Source: Arthrobacter terrae
GTDB taxonomy: Bacteria > Actinomycetota > Actinomycetes > Actinomycetales > Micrococcaceae
Direction: 5' to 3'
NCBI RefSeq assembly: GCF_015708085.1
Contig: NZ_JADNYM010000022.1
Location: 1-64,000, forward strand
Length of the DNA stretch: 64,000 bases
Translations under genes and position numbers: made by a program
The notes under the pieces: model-generated
Told to the model about the DNA's origin: nothing
What the model saw: only the letters and a program-made list of their open reading frames with translations
Databases searched by the model: none
Part shown: one piece after another, positions 18,583 to 26,095 of the stretch
Layout: every line of letters begins with the position of its first letter
Position numbering within the stretch: the stretch's first letter is position 1

Positions 18583-18654
18583 ACATGTCTCCGGCCGGAG
18601 CGGTCAATCCCGACCCCCGTCCGGATGTAGCGGATGGACTTTTTAGGAGGCGTA

Positions 18655-19455
18655 ATGACCGTTGAATCAAGCGCGATGACCGATAGTGCGGACGACGGCG
18701 GCACAAACCACGGCGGGAAGGTCGCCGTGGTGACCGGAGCCGGCTCCGGGATCGGCCGGGCGGTGGCACGGCTGCTGCTGGGCTCCGGCTATCGGGTGGT
18801 GCTGGCCGGGCGGCGGGAGAAAGAACTCATGGAGACCGCAGGCGGGAATCCCGCCGCGCTGATAGTACCGACGGATGTCACCATACCGGCGGAGGTGGAG
18901 GCACTCTTCGCGGCCACGACGCATCGGTTCGCCCGGGTGGATGTGCTCTTCAACAACGCCGGCACATTCGGTCCCACGGGCTCGGTGGATGAGATTACCG
19001 CCGCGGATTGGGACAGCACGGTGGCCGTGAACATCACCGGCTCGATGCTGTGCGCTGCGGCGGCCGTACGGGCCATGAAGGCGCAAAGGCCGCAGGGTGG
19101 ACGGATCATTAATAATGGGTCGATTTCGGCGCATTCGCCGCGGCCACGGTCAGCGGCGTATACCGTCACCAAACATGCCATCACCGGGTTGACAAAATCC
19201 ATTGAACTGGACGGGCGGGGTTTCGGTATCAGCTGCGGGCAGATCGACATCGGCAACACGGCGACGGACATTATGTCCACCCTGGGCGTGGGAACCGGTG
19301 CCCTGCAGGCCGATGGCAGCCGCCGGGTGGAACCGACGTTTCCGGTGGCCGAAGCGGCCCGTGTGGTGCTGCTGATGGCGGACATGCCGCCGTCGGCCAG
19401 TGTTGGATCGGTGTTGATCACGGCTGCCGGGATGCCCTTCATCGGCCGCGGCTAA
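18655..19455 (+). CDS. Short-chain dehydrogenase/reductase
   Basis: The 266-residue classical SDR has the cofactor motif T-G-A-G-S-G-I-G near residue 26, N-N-A-G, the catalytic serine in N-G-S-I-S-A-H and the Y-x-x-x-K pair in Y-T-V-T-K. I chose ATG 18655 because AGGAGG lies 4 bp upstream; an in-frame codon at 18634 is less likely. It is divergent from aceE and shares its regulatory region. The substrate is unknown; a carbonyl or hydroxyacid intermediate of the ureide or glyoxylate pathway is possible but not shown. NADP or NAD preference is unclear. Confidence 0.88.
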   Translation: MTVESSAMTDSADDGGTNHGGKVAVVTGAGSGIGRAVARLLLGSGYRVVLAGRREKELMETAGGNPAALIVPTDVTIPAEVEALFAATTHRFARVDVLFNNAGTFGPTGSVDEITAADWDSTVAVNITGSMLCAAAAVRAMKAQRPQGGRIINNGSISAHSPRPRSAAYTVTKHAITGLTKSIELDGRGFGISCGQIDIGNTATDIMSTLGVGTGALQADGSRRVEPTFPVAEAARVVLLMADMPPSASVGSVLITAAGMPFIGRG

Positions 19456-19480
19456 CGCAAAACGTATAGCAAAACGCTTT

Positions 19481-19538
19481 TCGACTGCGCCGCAGCTGTC
19501 CGAATGAGAGCTCAGACGGACATCTGCGGCACAGTCGA
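19481..19538. terminator. Bidirectional terminator hairpin
   Basis: Left arm 19481-19502 and right arm 19517-19538 pair in 20 of 22 positions around a 14-nt loop (TCGACTG at the base). It sits between the convergent SDR and permease genes. On the minus strand the stem is followed by a T-rich run (AAAGCGTTTTGC), fitting termination of the permease transcript. Confidence 0.75.
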
Positions 19539-19553
19539 TGGGATGCGAACCGG

Positions 19554-21044
19554 CTAGTGTTCCGATTCCACCTGGCGGATCGGCACCTGAACACCGTTGA
19601 CATCGAGAAGCTTGCCATCTTCCCAGCGGTCACCGTGCTCCAAGGCTTCCACCACTTCCGCCGGCACCAAGCGGTCAGCCGCCGCAGAGAAAACTGATGG
19701 ATTCTGGGAGTTGCCGGCCTTGAGATGGTTGAACAGCAGGTTCAGCAGGATCGCCATGATGGCGGCAGAGCTGATGCCGGAGTGGAAGATCGTGGCAAAC
19801 CAGTCCGGGAACTTGTTGTAGAAGGTCGGAGCAGCGATCGGTATGATCCCGGCACCGATGGCCGTGGCCACGATGATCAGGTTCATGTTGTTTTTGTAGC
19901 TCACTGTGGAGAGCGTGCGGATACCGCTGGCAGCAACCGTACCGAACAGGACGATGCCCGCCCCGCCCAGAACGGACAACGGCACGGCGGCCACAACGCG
20001 GCCCATTACGGGAAGCAGGCCCAGGACCACCAGGATGACGCCGCCGGCGGCAACGACAAACCGGCTCTTGATCCCCGTGACTGCCACCAGTCCAACGTTT
20101 TGGGCGAAGGCGCTTTGCGTGAAGGATCCGAAAATGGGGGCTACCGCGCTGGCGGCCATATCTGCCCGCAGGCCGTTACCCAAGCGCTTGGAATCAACCT
20201 TCGTTCCGACGATTTCGCCGACGGCCAGGATATCTGCCGAGGTCTCAACCATGATGACCAAAACAACGATGAACATGGAGACGATTGCGGCAATATTGAA
20301 CGTCGGCAGGCCCAAGTGGAAAGGCACCGGGAACGCGGCGATGTCGCCGACGCCCACCTTGGAGAAGTCCGCCATCCCGAGTGGGATAGCCACCAGCGTG
20401 CCGATCACAATGGCAAGCAGGATGGACAACCGCGAGATGGTGGCGCTGCCAAGCTTGCTCAGCAGCAGGACGATGGCCAGAGTCAGTGCGGTCAAGCCGA
20501 TATTGGCCACGCTGCCGTAATTAGGGGCTTTAGCGTTTCCGCCCATCGCCCAGTTAGCCGCGACGGGCATCAGGGACAGCCCGATCACCGTGATCACGGT
20601 GCCCGTGACCACGGGCGGGAAGAACTTGATGATCTTGGAAAAGATGGGGGTGATCAGGAACCCGACCACGGAGGAGACAATCACGGCGCCGAAGACAGAT
20701 TGGATACCGCCGCCGCCCTTGACAATTGCCACCATGGTCGCAACGCCGGCAAAGGAAACACCTTGGACCAGCGGCAGCTGGGAGCCGAAGAACGGCACCC
20801 CGACGGTCTGCAGCAGGGTGGCAAGACCGCCCATGAAAAGGCAGGCAGCAATCAGCAGCCCGATATCCGCGGTGTTCATTCCGGCCGCCTGCCCGACGAT
20901 CAGCGGTACTGCAATGATGCCGCCGTACATGGTGAGCACATGCTGGAGCCCGTAGCCGAAGCTGGCCCCAATGGACATCCGCTCGTCTTCGGGTCTGGCT
21001 GTGGTCGCGCGGCGCGACCGGCTCTCTTTGGTGGTTCTGGACAT
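19554..21044 (-). CDS. NCS2/NAT-family xanthine-uric acid-type permease
   Basis: The roughly 496-residue transporter belongs to the nucleobase-ascorbate (NAT) branch of NCS2. The L-Q-H-V-L-T-M-Y-G-G motif in the first helix and the NAT signature Q-N-V-G-L-V-A-V-T-G are clear, with about 12-14 hydrophobic segments. Members import xanthine, urate or uracil with protons. Given uricase next door, xanthine or urate is the likely cargo. I prefer ATG 21044, preceded by GGAG; a TTG 24 bp upstream would add eight residues. A pair of 20-bp direct repeats lies just upstream. It is intact, unlike the other NCS2 gene of this cluster. Confidence 0.92.
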   Translation of the reverse strand: MSRTTKESRSRRATTARPEDERMSIGASFGYGLQHVLTMYGGIIAVPLIVGQAAGMNTADIGLLIAACLFMGGLATLLQTVGVPFFGSQLPLVQGVSFAGVATMVAIVKGGGGIQSVFGAVIVSSVVGFLITPIFSKIIKFFPPVVTGTVITVIGLSLMPVAANWAMGGNAKAPNYGSVANIGLTALTLAIVLLLSKLGSATISRLSILLAIVIGTLVAIPLGMADFSKVGVGDIAAFPVPFHLGLPTFNIAAIVSMFIVVLVIMVETSADILAVGEIVGTKVDSKRLGNGLRADMAASAVAPIFGSFTQSAFAQNVGLVAVTGIKSRFVVAAGGVILVVLGLLPVMGRVVAAVPLSVLGGAGIVLFGTVAASGIRTLSTVSYKNNMNLIIVATAIGAGIIPIAAPTFYNKFPDWFATIFHSGISSAAIMAILLNLLFNHLKAGNSQNPSVFSAAADRLVPAEVVEALEHGDRWEDGKLLDVNGVQVPIRQVESEH

Positions 21045-21081
21045 GGTGCGAAGTCTCCGTCCCGGCAATCAATCGTGCCGT

Positions 21082-21128
21082 CATGAAAAATTTTGGTCAT
21101 GCGGGGTGCATGAAAAGCTTTGGTCATG
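21082..21128. promoter_or_regulatory. Tandem 20-bp operator-like repeats upstream of permease
   Basis: CATGAAAAATTTTGGTCATG (21082-21101) and CATGAAAAGCTTTGGTCATG (21109-21128) agree in 18 of 20 bases and start 27 bp apart. Each copy is itself palindromic at its ends (CATGA...TCATG). They lie 38-84 bp upstream of the permease ATG, the usual place for a regulator binding site. The near-integral helical spacing suggests cooperative binding. Confidence 0.6.
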
Positions 21129-21190
21129 AAACTGCCCGATGGATACTTCGCTTGGCGGGTTCTTCCGCGCTGAAAGTGTCGGGTCAAAAG

Positions 21191-21225
21191 TGTTCCGGGG
21201 CGGGCGGTCCGCCCGCCCCGGAACA
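21191..21225 (-). terminator. Terminator of the uraD-uraH-uricase operon
   Basis: A perfect 17-bp inverted repeat (TGTTCCGGGGCGGGCGG and its complement) with a 1-nt centre lies 8 bp after the uricase stop codon. On the minus strand it is followed by CTTTTG, so it reads as a rho-independent terminator. Confidence 0.8.
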
Positions 21226-21232
21226 CCAGGTT

Positions 21233-22132
21233 TTAGCAGAATCCGGCGATGCCTTCCCAGGCCCGGCCGGCGTCGGATGCGTCTTCACGCAGCACCGTTG
21301 CTTCGATCAGACCGTAGGGACGGTCGGCGGCGAAGAAGACCTCGTTGGGATTGTCCAGCCCGAAGGGGGCCAGGTCCACGAGGAAGTGGTGTTTGTTCGG
21401 CATGGAGAATTTGATCTCATCGATTTCGGGGTGTGCCTCGAGGACCTTCTTGCCCATTCCGTACAGGGTGTTCTGCAGGGCTGTGGAGTAGTTCTCCGTG
21501 AACCCTTCCAGCAGCAGGGCTTTGACGTCGTCGTACGCATTATTGAAGTCAACGTCGGTGGTGTTGTAACGCCACCGGGCCGCCACATCGGTGGACATGA
21601 TGCGGTCACTGGTCTCGGCCAGGGTCGTGTACTTGTCCTTCGGGTATCCCTCGAAGCCGGACTGGGTGGACTTGAGAACCGTCAGGCCCTTGAGCCCGCC
21701 CATCACCTGAACGTCGTCGCCGTCCTTGACTACCACGGCGGTCCGGGTTTCCGTCCCGTTTTTGACGAATGAGTGGTTGTGCTCGGATCCATCGGCCTGG
21801 ATGCGGTCCCAGTTGTAGGACTCCGCCGCCCAACGGCCGCCGTCCACCCAGTCAAAGCTGGAGGTGAAGTGCTCGGCCAGGCGGAGCAGGAACTTCTCCG
21901 GCGAGCCAACGCCTTCACGGGCAAAGGCGTAGACGGTGTTCTTCTGCGTGTCCGTCGGGACGACGTGTGCGTTGTCCCCTTCGAGGTGGGCTGCCTCGAA
22001 GTCCCCGCGCAGCTCGGAGGTGACATTGAGGTCTTCGATCTCGTGGCGGTCCGTGTCGCGGGTGATCTTGACAAGGCGGACCTCCGCCTTGCCGTACTGG
22101 TTGGCGCCGAGAATGATGTTGTTGCTGCTCAT
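21233..22132 (-). CDS. pucL: Urate oxidase (uricase)
   Basis: The 299-residue cofactor-free enzyme oxidises urate to 5-hydroxyisourate. It closely resembles the Arthrobacter globiformis uricase: G-K-A-E-V-R-L-V-K (catalytic lysine), P-T-D-T-Q-K-N-T-V-Y-A (catalytic threonine), R-W-R-Y-N-T, P-N-K-H-H-F-L-V-D and the C-terminal A-G-F-C are all present. It consists of two tunnelling-fold domains and acts as a tetramer in the family. It is last in an operon after uraD and uraH, 2 bp downstream of uraH, and is followed by a strong terminator. Confidence 0.97.
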   Translation of the reverse strand: MSSNNIILGANQYGKAEVRLVKITRDTDRHEIEDLNVTSELRGDFEAAHLEGDNAHVVPTDTQKNTVYAFAREGVGSPEKFLLRLAEHFTSSFDWVDGGRWAAESYNWDRIQADGSEHNHSFVKNGTETRTAVVVKDGDDVQVMGGLKGLTVLKSTQSGFEGYPKDKYTTLAETSDRIMSTDVAARWRYNTTDVDFNNAYDDVKALLLEGFTENYSTALQNTLYGMGKKVLEAHPEIDEIKFSMPNKHHFLVDLAPFGLDNPNEVFFAADRPYGLIEATVLREDASDAGRAWEGIAGFC

Positions 22133-22134
22133 GA

Positions 22135-22476
22135 TTAGTTTCCTCTGTACGTTGAGTAGGCGAATGGACTGAGCAGCAGCGGCACGTGGTAGTGCGCCTC
22201 GCTCTGGGCGACAGTGAATGTCAGCACAACCTCCGGGAAGAAGGTGTCCGTTTTGATGCCGGCGAAGTAGGCCCCGGTGGCGAAGTGCAGCCGGTAATCT
22301 CCGGAGTCAAGCCGCTCGGGGCCAAGGTCTTTCACCCGCCCGTCGGCATCGGTTTTGCCCGTCGCAATCGTGGACCAAGCGTCACCGTCGCGGGCGTAAA
22401 GCTCGACGGCGACACCTGCAGCCGGCGTGCCGGCTGCGGTGTCCAGAATGTGGGTGGTCACATGGGAGACGCTCAC
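22135..22476 (-). CDS. uraH: 5-hydroxyisourate hydrolase (transthyretin-like)
   Basis: The 113-residue transthyretin-fold enzyme opens 5-hydroxyisourate to OHCU. It has the N-terminal H-V-T-T-H-I-L-D-T motif with the catalytic histidine, an internal arginine region, and the C-terminal Y-S-T-Y-R-G-N, a variant of the family Y-R-G-S ending. The length is normal. The start overlaps the end of uraD by 4 bp (ATGA), and uricase begins 2 bp after the stop, so the three enzymes that produce and process the unstable intermediates are translated together. Confidence 0.95.
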   Translation of the reverse strand: MSVSHVTTHILDTAAGTPAAGVAVELYARDGDAWSTIATGKTDADGRVKDLGPERLDSGDYRLHFATGAYFAGIKTDTFFPEVVLTFTVAQSEAHYHVPLLLSPFAYSTYRGN

Positions 22477-22985
22477 GCGGTTACTCCTCCTTTGAGCCGC
22501 AGCAGGGCGATTTCGCGCAGCTGCTGGGCAACGATCGGATTCTCGGTTTCGGGGGTGTTCTGCAGCCGCTGCGTAAGAACGGCCAGGATTTCGTGTGAGC
22601 TCCGGCCGGCGGCTCGGATCAAAAAGACCCGGCCGAACTTTTCTTCATAGGCCCGATTCCCCGCTGCGAGCTCTGCCGCTACCTGAGCATCGGTGTCACC
22701 GAGTGCTGCTTGTTCGGCGCGCGACAGTTCGGCTTCGGCATTGCTGCCGGCGGCACGTTCGCCTATCCGGGGATGGTGGGCCAGCGCCGACTCGATTTCC
22801 GCTTCGACGAACGGATCGGCCGCGTTGCCGGCACAGTCCAGCAACGCTTCGATGCTGGTGAAGGGCCGGGCCAGGGCGATCTCCTCGATCCAACGAGGAA
22901 CGTCAATGCAGGGACGCAGGACGGCAGCCGCCTCTGCAGGCTGCAACCGATTGAATTGCTCAAGAGTCAGTTGATCAAGCGACAT
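22473..22985 (-). CDS. uraD: OHCU decarboxylase
   Basis: The 170-residue enzyme decarboxylates 2-oxo-4-hydroxy-4-carboxy-5-ureidoimidazoline to (S)-allantoin. The catalytic H-H-P-R-I-G-E-R motif is at about residues 70-77, and Y-E-E-K-F-G-R-V-F-L-I-R-A-A-G-R-S follows at about 112-128, both diagnostic. It is the first gene of the minus-strand operon with uraH and uricase; ATGA overlap couples it to uraH. The 345-bp region upstream contains a partial copy of the cluster operator motif. Confidence 0.95.
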   Translation of the reverse strand: MSLDQLTLEQFNRLQPAEAAAVLRPCIDVPRWIEEIALARPFTSIEALLDCAGNAADPFVEAEIESALAHHPRIGERAAGSNAEAELSRAEQAALGDTDAQVAAELAAGNRAYEEKFGRVFLIRAAGRSSHEILAVLTQRLQNTPETENPIVAQQLREIALLRLKGGVTA

Positions 22986-23031
22986 TGCTTGTACCTCGTA
23001 CTAAAAATGCTGGCATCCACGGTGTAGGGCT

Positions 23032-23059
23032 ATACGAAAAAAATCTCGCATCGTGAAAC
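23032..23059. promoter_or_regulatory. Operator-like element D upstream of uraD
   Basis: It contains TATACGAAA, complementary to the TTTCGTATA half-site of the CitE-side element, plus a second related half (ATCGTGAAAC) 17 bp on. It lies about 50-75 bp upstream of the uraD start. The match is shorter than for elements B and C, so the call is tentative. Confidence 0.4.
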
Positions 23060-23281
23060 TGTTATTTCAGCATATGTAATAGTGAACCTCGTCACACCGA
23101 TGATGTCAAGCGGCGGCGCAAATATTCAAGCACAAAATTTCGGGACGGCAGGGGCCGCGGCCAAGGTTCCGGCCCGAGCGGCCACTGATTTTTAGGGATT
23201 TTCTGGGGCGACCCTGGTTTTCGCAGTGCCTGCTTTTTAGGACAACCCGGCTTTGGGTGCGGCGGAAGTTTTTGGGCATGG

Positions 23282-23319
23282 CTATGCCCCGGCCCGGGAA
23301 AGCCCCGGCCGGGGCATAG
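23282..23319 (-). terminator. Hairpin after the peroxiredoxin gene
   Basis: CTATGCCCCGGCC (23282-23294) and GGCCGGGGCATAG (23307-23319) are perfect complements around a 12-nt loop, 11 bp beyond the bcp stop. No T-tract follows on the minus strand. A competing GGGCATGGCTATGCCC hairpin overlaps its outer side. Confidence 0.6.
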
Positions 23320-23330
23320 ATCCTGTGTAA

Positions 23331-23801
23331 TCAGTTCACGCCGAGGGTTTCCCGCAGCTCGGCGACGTGGCCGTTCGGGGCGACGTTGTAGGCGGCGTGC
23401 AGTACGCGGCCCTCGCCGTCCAGTACGAACGTCGACCGGAGGACGCCTTCCATGTCCTTACCATTCACGGTCTTGTGGCCCCAGGCGCCCCAGGCGCGCG
23501 CAACCTGCGCGCCGTCGTCGGCCAGCAGCGGGAAGGTCAGTCCCTGATCCTCGGTAAAATTGCGCAGCTTTTCGGGGGAGTCGGGGGAGATCCCCACCAC
23601 CTCGTAGCCGGCCTTCTTTAGCGAGCCAAGGCTGTCGCGGAAGTCGCAGGCCTCCGTGGTGCAGCCGGGCGTGGCGGCAGCCGGGTAGAAGTACACCACC
23701 ACGTTGCGACCCTGGAAGTCGGCGAGGGAGATGGTGTTGTCAGAGGCGTCGGGAAGGCTAAACGTGGGGGCAGTATTGCCGGGAGAAAGCTGCTCTGTCA
23801 T
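23331..23801 (-). CDS. bcp: Thiol peroxidase, Bcp/PrxQ family
   Basis: The 156-residue thioredoxin-fold peroxidase has the peroxidatic cysteine at C47 in T-P-G-C-T-T-E-A-C and a resolving cysteine at C52, the PrxQ arrangement that forms an intramolecular disulfide. It reduces hydrogen peroxide and organic peroxides. Its place between uricase and the CitE-like gene may be meaningful, since uricase releases hydrogen peroxide, but the gene is separated from that operon by 345 bp and its own hairpin. Cotranscription is not indicated. Confidence 0.93.
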   Translation of the reverse strand: MTEQLSPGNTAPTFSLPDASDNTISLADFQGRNVVVYFYPAAATPGCTTEACDFRDSLGSLKKAGYEVVGISPDSPEKLRNFTEDQGLTFPLLADDGAQVARAWGAWGHKTVNGKDMEGVLRSTFVLDGEGRVLHAAYNVAPNGHVAELRETLGVN

Positions 23802-23835
23802 GGGGTTTCCTTAGTCGTTGAGGTGCATGGTTACT

Positions 23836-23870
23836 CGGGGTGCGGGGTGCGGGGTGCGGGGTGCGGGGCG
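23836..23870. repeat. 7-bp tandem repeat, five copies
   Basis: CGGGGTG is repeated head-to-tail five times (last copy CGGGGCG) in the gap between bcp and the CitE-like gene. It is a simple-sequence tract likely to vary by slippage. It lies upstream of bcp and could affect its promoter spacing. Confidence 0.85.
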
Positions 23871-23897
23871 CTGGCGGGACTGCCGACAAACGATAGT

Positions 23898-24818
23898 TTA
23901 CTCAGCCGTCCGCGCAGGCTGAAGCCCCAAAGCGCTGGCAAGTGTGAGGATTTTGCGTGCGCGGCCGATTCTGGGCAGGTCGCTTCCGTCGCGGATAATC
24001 CCGCCGCGGGCATCGAAATCGGACAGGAAGTCACATGCCCAGTCAATGTCCGTCGGCGTGGGGCTGATGACCTCGTTGATCACCGGAGCCTGATCAGCTG
24101 ACAGGCAGAGTTTGCCGGTCATTCCCATCAGCACAGTAATTCCCGACTGCTCGCGGAGAACCGGGCGGCTGGTGCCCACGGTCGGGCCGTCAATGGGGCC
24201 GGGGAGATTGCCGGCGCGGCTGGCCACGACCAGCTTCGCCCGCGGGTACGCCATCGCTTCCCGGTCCGCGCTCATGCCGGTGTCGCGGCGGAAGTCGCCG
24301 CTGCCAAAGGCCAGGCGGAAGGCGCCATGTGCCCGGGCAATGCGCGTCGCTTCCTCGATGCCGTAGGCGGATTCAACGAGAGCCACAATGCGGTGCTTGC
24401 CACCGAGCCGGTCAAAGGTGGTGGAGACCTGTTCGGGGGTTTCAGTCTTCGCCAGCATCACTCCGAGCAGCCCGGGTGCATCCCTGAGCGCGGCCAAATC
24501 GTCTGCCCAGAATGCAGAGGCTGCATCATTGACGCGGACCCACGCCCGACCACCGTTGTACAGCCAGCGGGATACAGCCTCCCGGGCTTCCGGCTTTTTA
24601 CCCGGGTCCACCGCATCTTCGATATCCAGAACGACGGCGTCCGCAGACGATGCTGCGGCGTCACCGAAAATTTCCGGCCGGGTGGCAGGGACCAGCAGCC
24701 AGGAACGGGCGACCTCCGGCTGCACAGCGGGTGGCAGACCGCTGCTTTGTCCTACCTCTGCGGGCCGGCCCGCAGATTCGGCGTTTTGGGTTTCCCGGGT
24801 GGCGGTAGCACTGTGCAT
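23898..24818 (-). CDS. CitE-like HpcH/HpaI-family C-C lyase
   Basis: The 306-residue protein resembles citrate lyase beta and malyl-CoA lyase/thioesterase-type TIM barrels. After a 35-residue N-terminal extension, R-S-W-L-L-V-P-A-T-R-P starts the fold. L-D-I-E-D-A-V (metal loop) and L-V-E-S-A-Y-G-I (second metal glutamate) follow, then R-L-A-F-G-S-G-D-F. The family cleaves or hydrolyses acyl-CoA substrates such as malyl-CoA, which would connect glyoxylate and acetyl-CoA, but the substrate here is unknown. AAGGGG precedes the ATG. Immediately upstream lies operator-like element B, which links the gene to aceE and the malic enzyme operon. Confidence 0.87.
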   Translation of the reverse strand: MHSATATRETQNAESAGRPAEVGQSSGLPPAVQPEVARSWLLVPATRPEIFGDAAASSADAVVLDIEDAVDPGKKPEAREAVSRWLYNGGRAWVRVNDAASAFWADDLAALRDAPGLLGVMLAKTETPEQVSTTFDRLGGKHRIVALVESAYGIEEATRIARAHGAFRLAFGSGDFRRDTGMSADREAMAYPRAKLVVASRAGNLPGPIDGPTVGTSRPVLREQSGITVLMGMTGKLCLSADQAPVINEVISPTPTDIDWACDFLSDFDARGGIIRDGSDLPRIGRARKILTLASALGLQPARTAE

Positions 24819-24839
24819 GGCGGGCTGCCCCTTCTAAGC

Positions 24840-24877
24840 ATTTCGTATGATGAAAACTAAATATTGTTATACGAAAT
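24840..24877. promoter_or_regulatory. Operator-like element B upstream of CitE-like gene
   Basis: Perfect 9-bp inverted arms ATTTCGTAT and ATACGAAAT flank a 20-bp AT-rich centre containing AAATATTG. It lies 22-59 bp upstream of the CitE-like start codon, overlapping the expected promoter. It is the most symmetric of the related elements in this region and matches the aceE-side element in 26 of 38 positions. Confidence 0.65.
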
Positions 24878-25063
24878 TATGCTAGAACTCTGAGCCGGAT
24901 TAGTCAACGAAAGAAGAGAGTCTTCCCGGCGCCGCCCGAAGGGCCGGCCCAGGACCTTCTTCGGCGGCGTCGTTGGCTCTTCCCTTTTGTGACGGTGTCG
25001 GAATGGTGTGGCAGGCCCGCTGCTGGCAGAATGAAACCACACCCATCGCCGCAGGAGGACACC

Positions 25064-25900
25064 GTGGATAATGTCATTGGCAACAACATCGATCGTCGGC
25101 TTAAAGCCGTGCTGGACATTATGGCCGCGGGAGCCTGGCGGGGTGAGAAACCCGGCGCGGGAGAGGTCCTGGCCGAAGCCATTGCGCTGGTGCCGTTTGA
25201 CACCGAGGAGGGCAAGCTGCTCAGCGGGGGTGTACCGCGCGGCCACAAGAACCTGACCACAGCCACGACCAAGCTGGTCAAAGCCGGTTGGCTCGTGAAG
25301 GGCCGCAGCGGTTGGTCGCTCACTGATGACGGGCTGCGGGCCACGGTCGCCTTCCCGGATGCACAATCACTGGCGGTCGCGCTGGCGGCGGGAACCCCGG
25401 TCCCGGCCGAGATGCCCGTGCCGACAGCGCCGGCCAATACCGCCAAGGCGGCGTCCAGCAAGCCGGCAGGTAAGGCTACAGCAACGAAAGCGCGCGCTAC
25501 CAAAACGGCTGCAAAGCCCGGGACCGCCGCAGCACCCGAAACCCCCGCAGCACCTGAGGTGCCCGCCGCGCAGAACGGACCGTCCGCCGTCGAGCTCGGA
25601 CCGCAGCCGGAAGCCGTCGCCATCGTCGGAGACTTCGGCACGGCGCTGGGGGCGCCAGGCAACTGGGAGCCGGACTATGACGAAGTACAGATGAAATTTG
25701 ATGACACGGACCGCCTCTGGAAGCTGACGGCGGAACTCCCCGAAGGGTTTTACAGCTACAAGGCCACCATTGACAGGTCATGGGAAGAAAATTACGGTGC
25801 GTTCGGGGTGCGCGGTGGAGCAAACCACGAACTGCATCACCGGGGTGGCCGGATCACGTTCCGCTACGATCACGGCACCAAGGACGTTCTGACCAGCTGA
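25064..25900 (+). CDS. Winged-helix plus X25-like beta-sandwich protein, function unknown
   Basis: This encodes 278 residues from GTG 25064 (AGGAGG 5 bp upstream). Residues 1-100 look like a small winged-helix fold (N-I-D-R-R-L-K-A-V-L-D-I-M, then G-W-L-V-K-G-R-S-G-W-S-L-T-D-D-G-L-R-A). Residues about 115-185 are a low-complexity Ala/Pro/Lys/Thr linker. The C-terminal 90 residues (V-A-I-V-G-D-F, G-A-P-G-N-W-E-P-D, L-P-E-G-F-Y-S-Y-K) resemble the X25/CBM-like domain found in pullulanases, normally a carbohydrate-associated beta-sandwich. No catalytic domain or signal peptide is seen, so a cytoplasmic role, perhaps in glycogen-related sensing, is only a guess. It is divergent from the CitE-like gene. 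Confidence 0.7.
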   Translation: MDNVIGNNIDRRLKAVLDIMAAGAWRGEKPGAGEVLAEAIALVPFDTEEGKLLSGGVPRGHKNLTTATTKLVKAGWLVKGRSGWSLTDDGLRATVAFPDAQSLAVALAAGTPVPAEMPVPTAPANTAKAASSKPAGKATATKARATKTAAKPGTAAAPETPAAPEVPAAQNGPSAVELGPQPEAVAIVGDFGTALGAPGNWEPDYDEVQMKFDDTDRLWKLTAELPEGFYSYKATIDRSWEENYGAFGVRGGANHELHHRGGRITFRYDHGTKDVLTS

Positions 25901-26095
25901 GGTGGCCGTGCCGTCGCGGGCCTCCTGGCTGGGGTAGACCGAGTGGCCGGGGAGCCGGGTGCGGCCGTTGCCGAGGTCCTCGAACGTGGCGAACTCGATG
26001 CTGACTACGTTTTACGCCAGGACCAGCCGACGGTCAAGGGACCGGCGTGCAGAATAGGAAGCTTGAAGTATCAACTGCTGTGGGATGCTTGATTT

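Larger units (their letters stand above)
22986..23330. other. Intergenic region upstream of the uricase operon
   Basis: No credible gene is present. From 23030 to 23100 it is AT-rich and holds the half-site ATACGAAA (23033-23040), the exact complement of the TTTCGTAT half-site seen in elements A and B, followed by ATCGTGAAAC at 23050. TGAAA and TTTCA form a small inverted repeat at 23054-23068. The remainder is GC-rich without visible structure until the terminator hairpin at 23282. Confidence 0.5.

Noticed and set aside
21083-21772. Plus-strand frame beginning with two similar peptides in the permease promoter
   Set aside because: The peptides are simply translations of the tandem operator repeats, and the rest is antisense to uricase.
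23836-23870. CRISPR-like short repeat array
   Set aside because: The 7-bp units are contiguous without spacers, so it is a simple tandem repeat.
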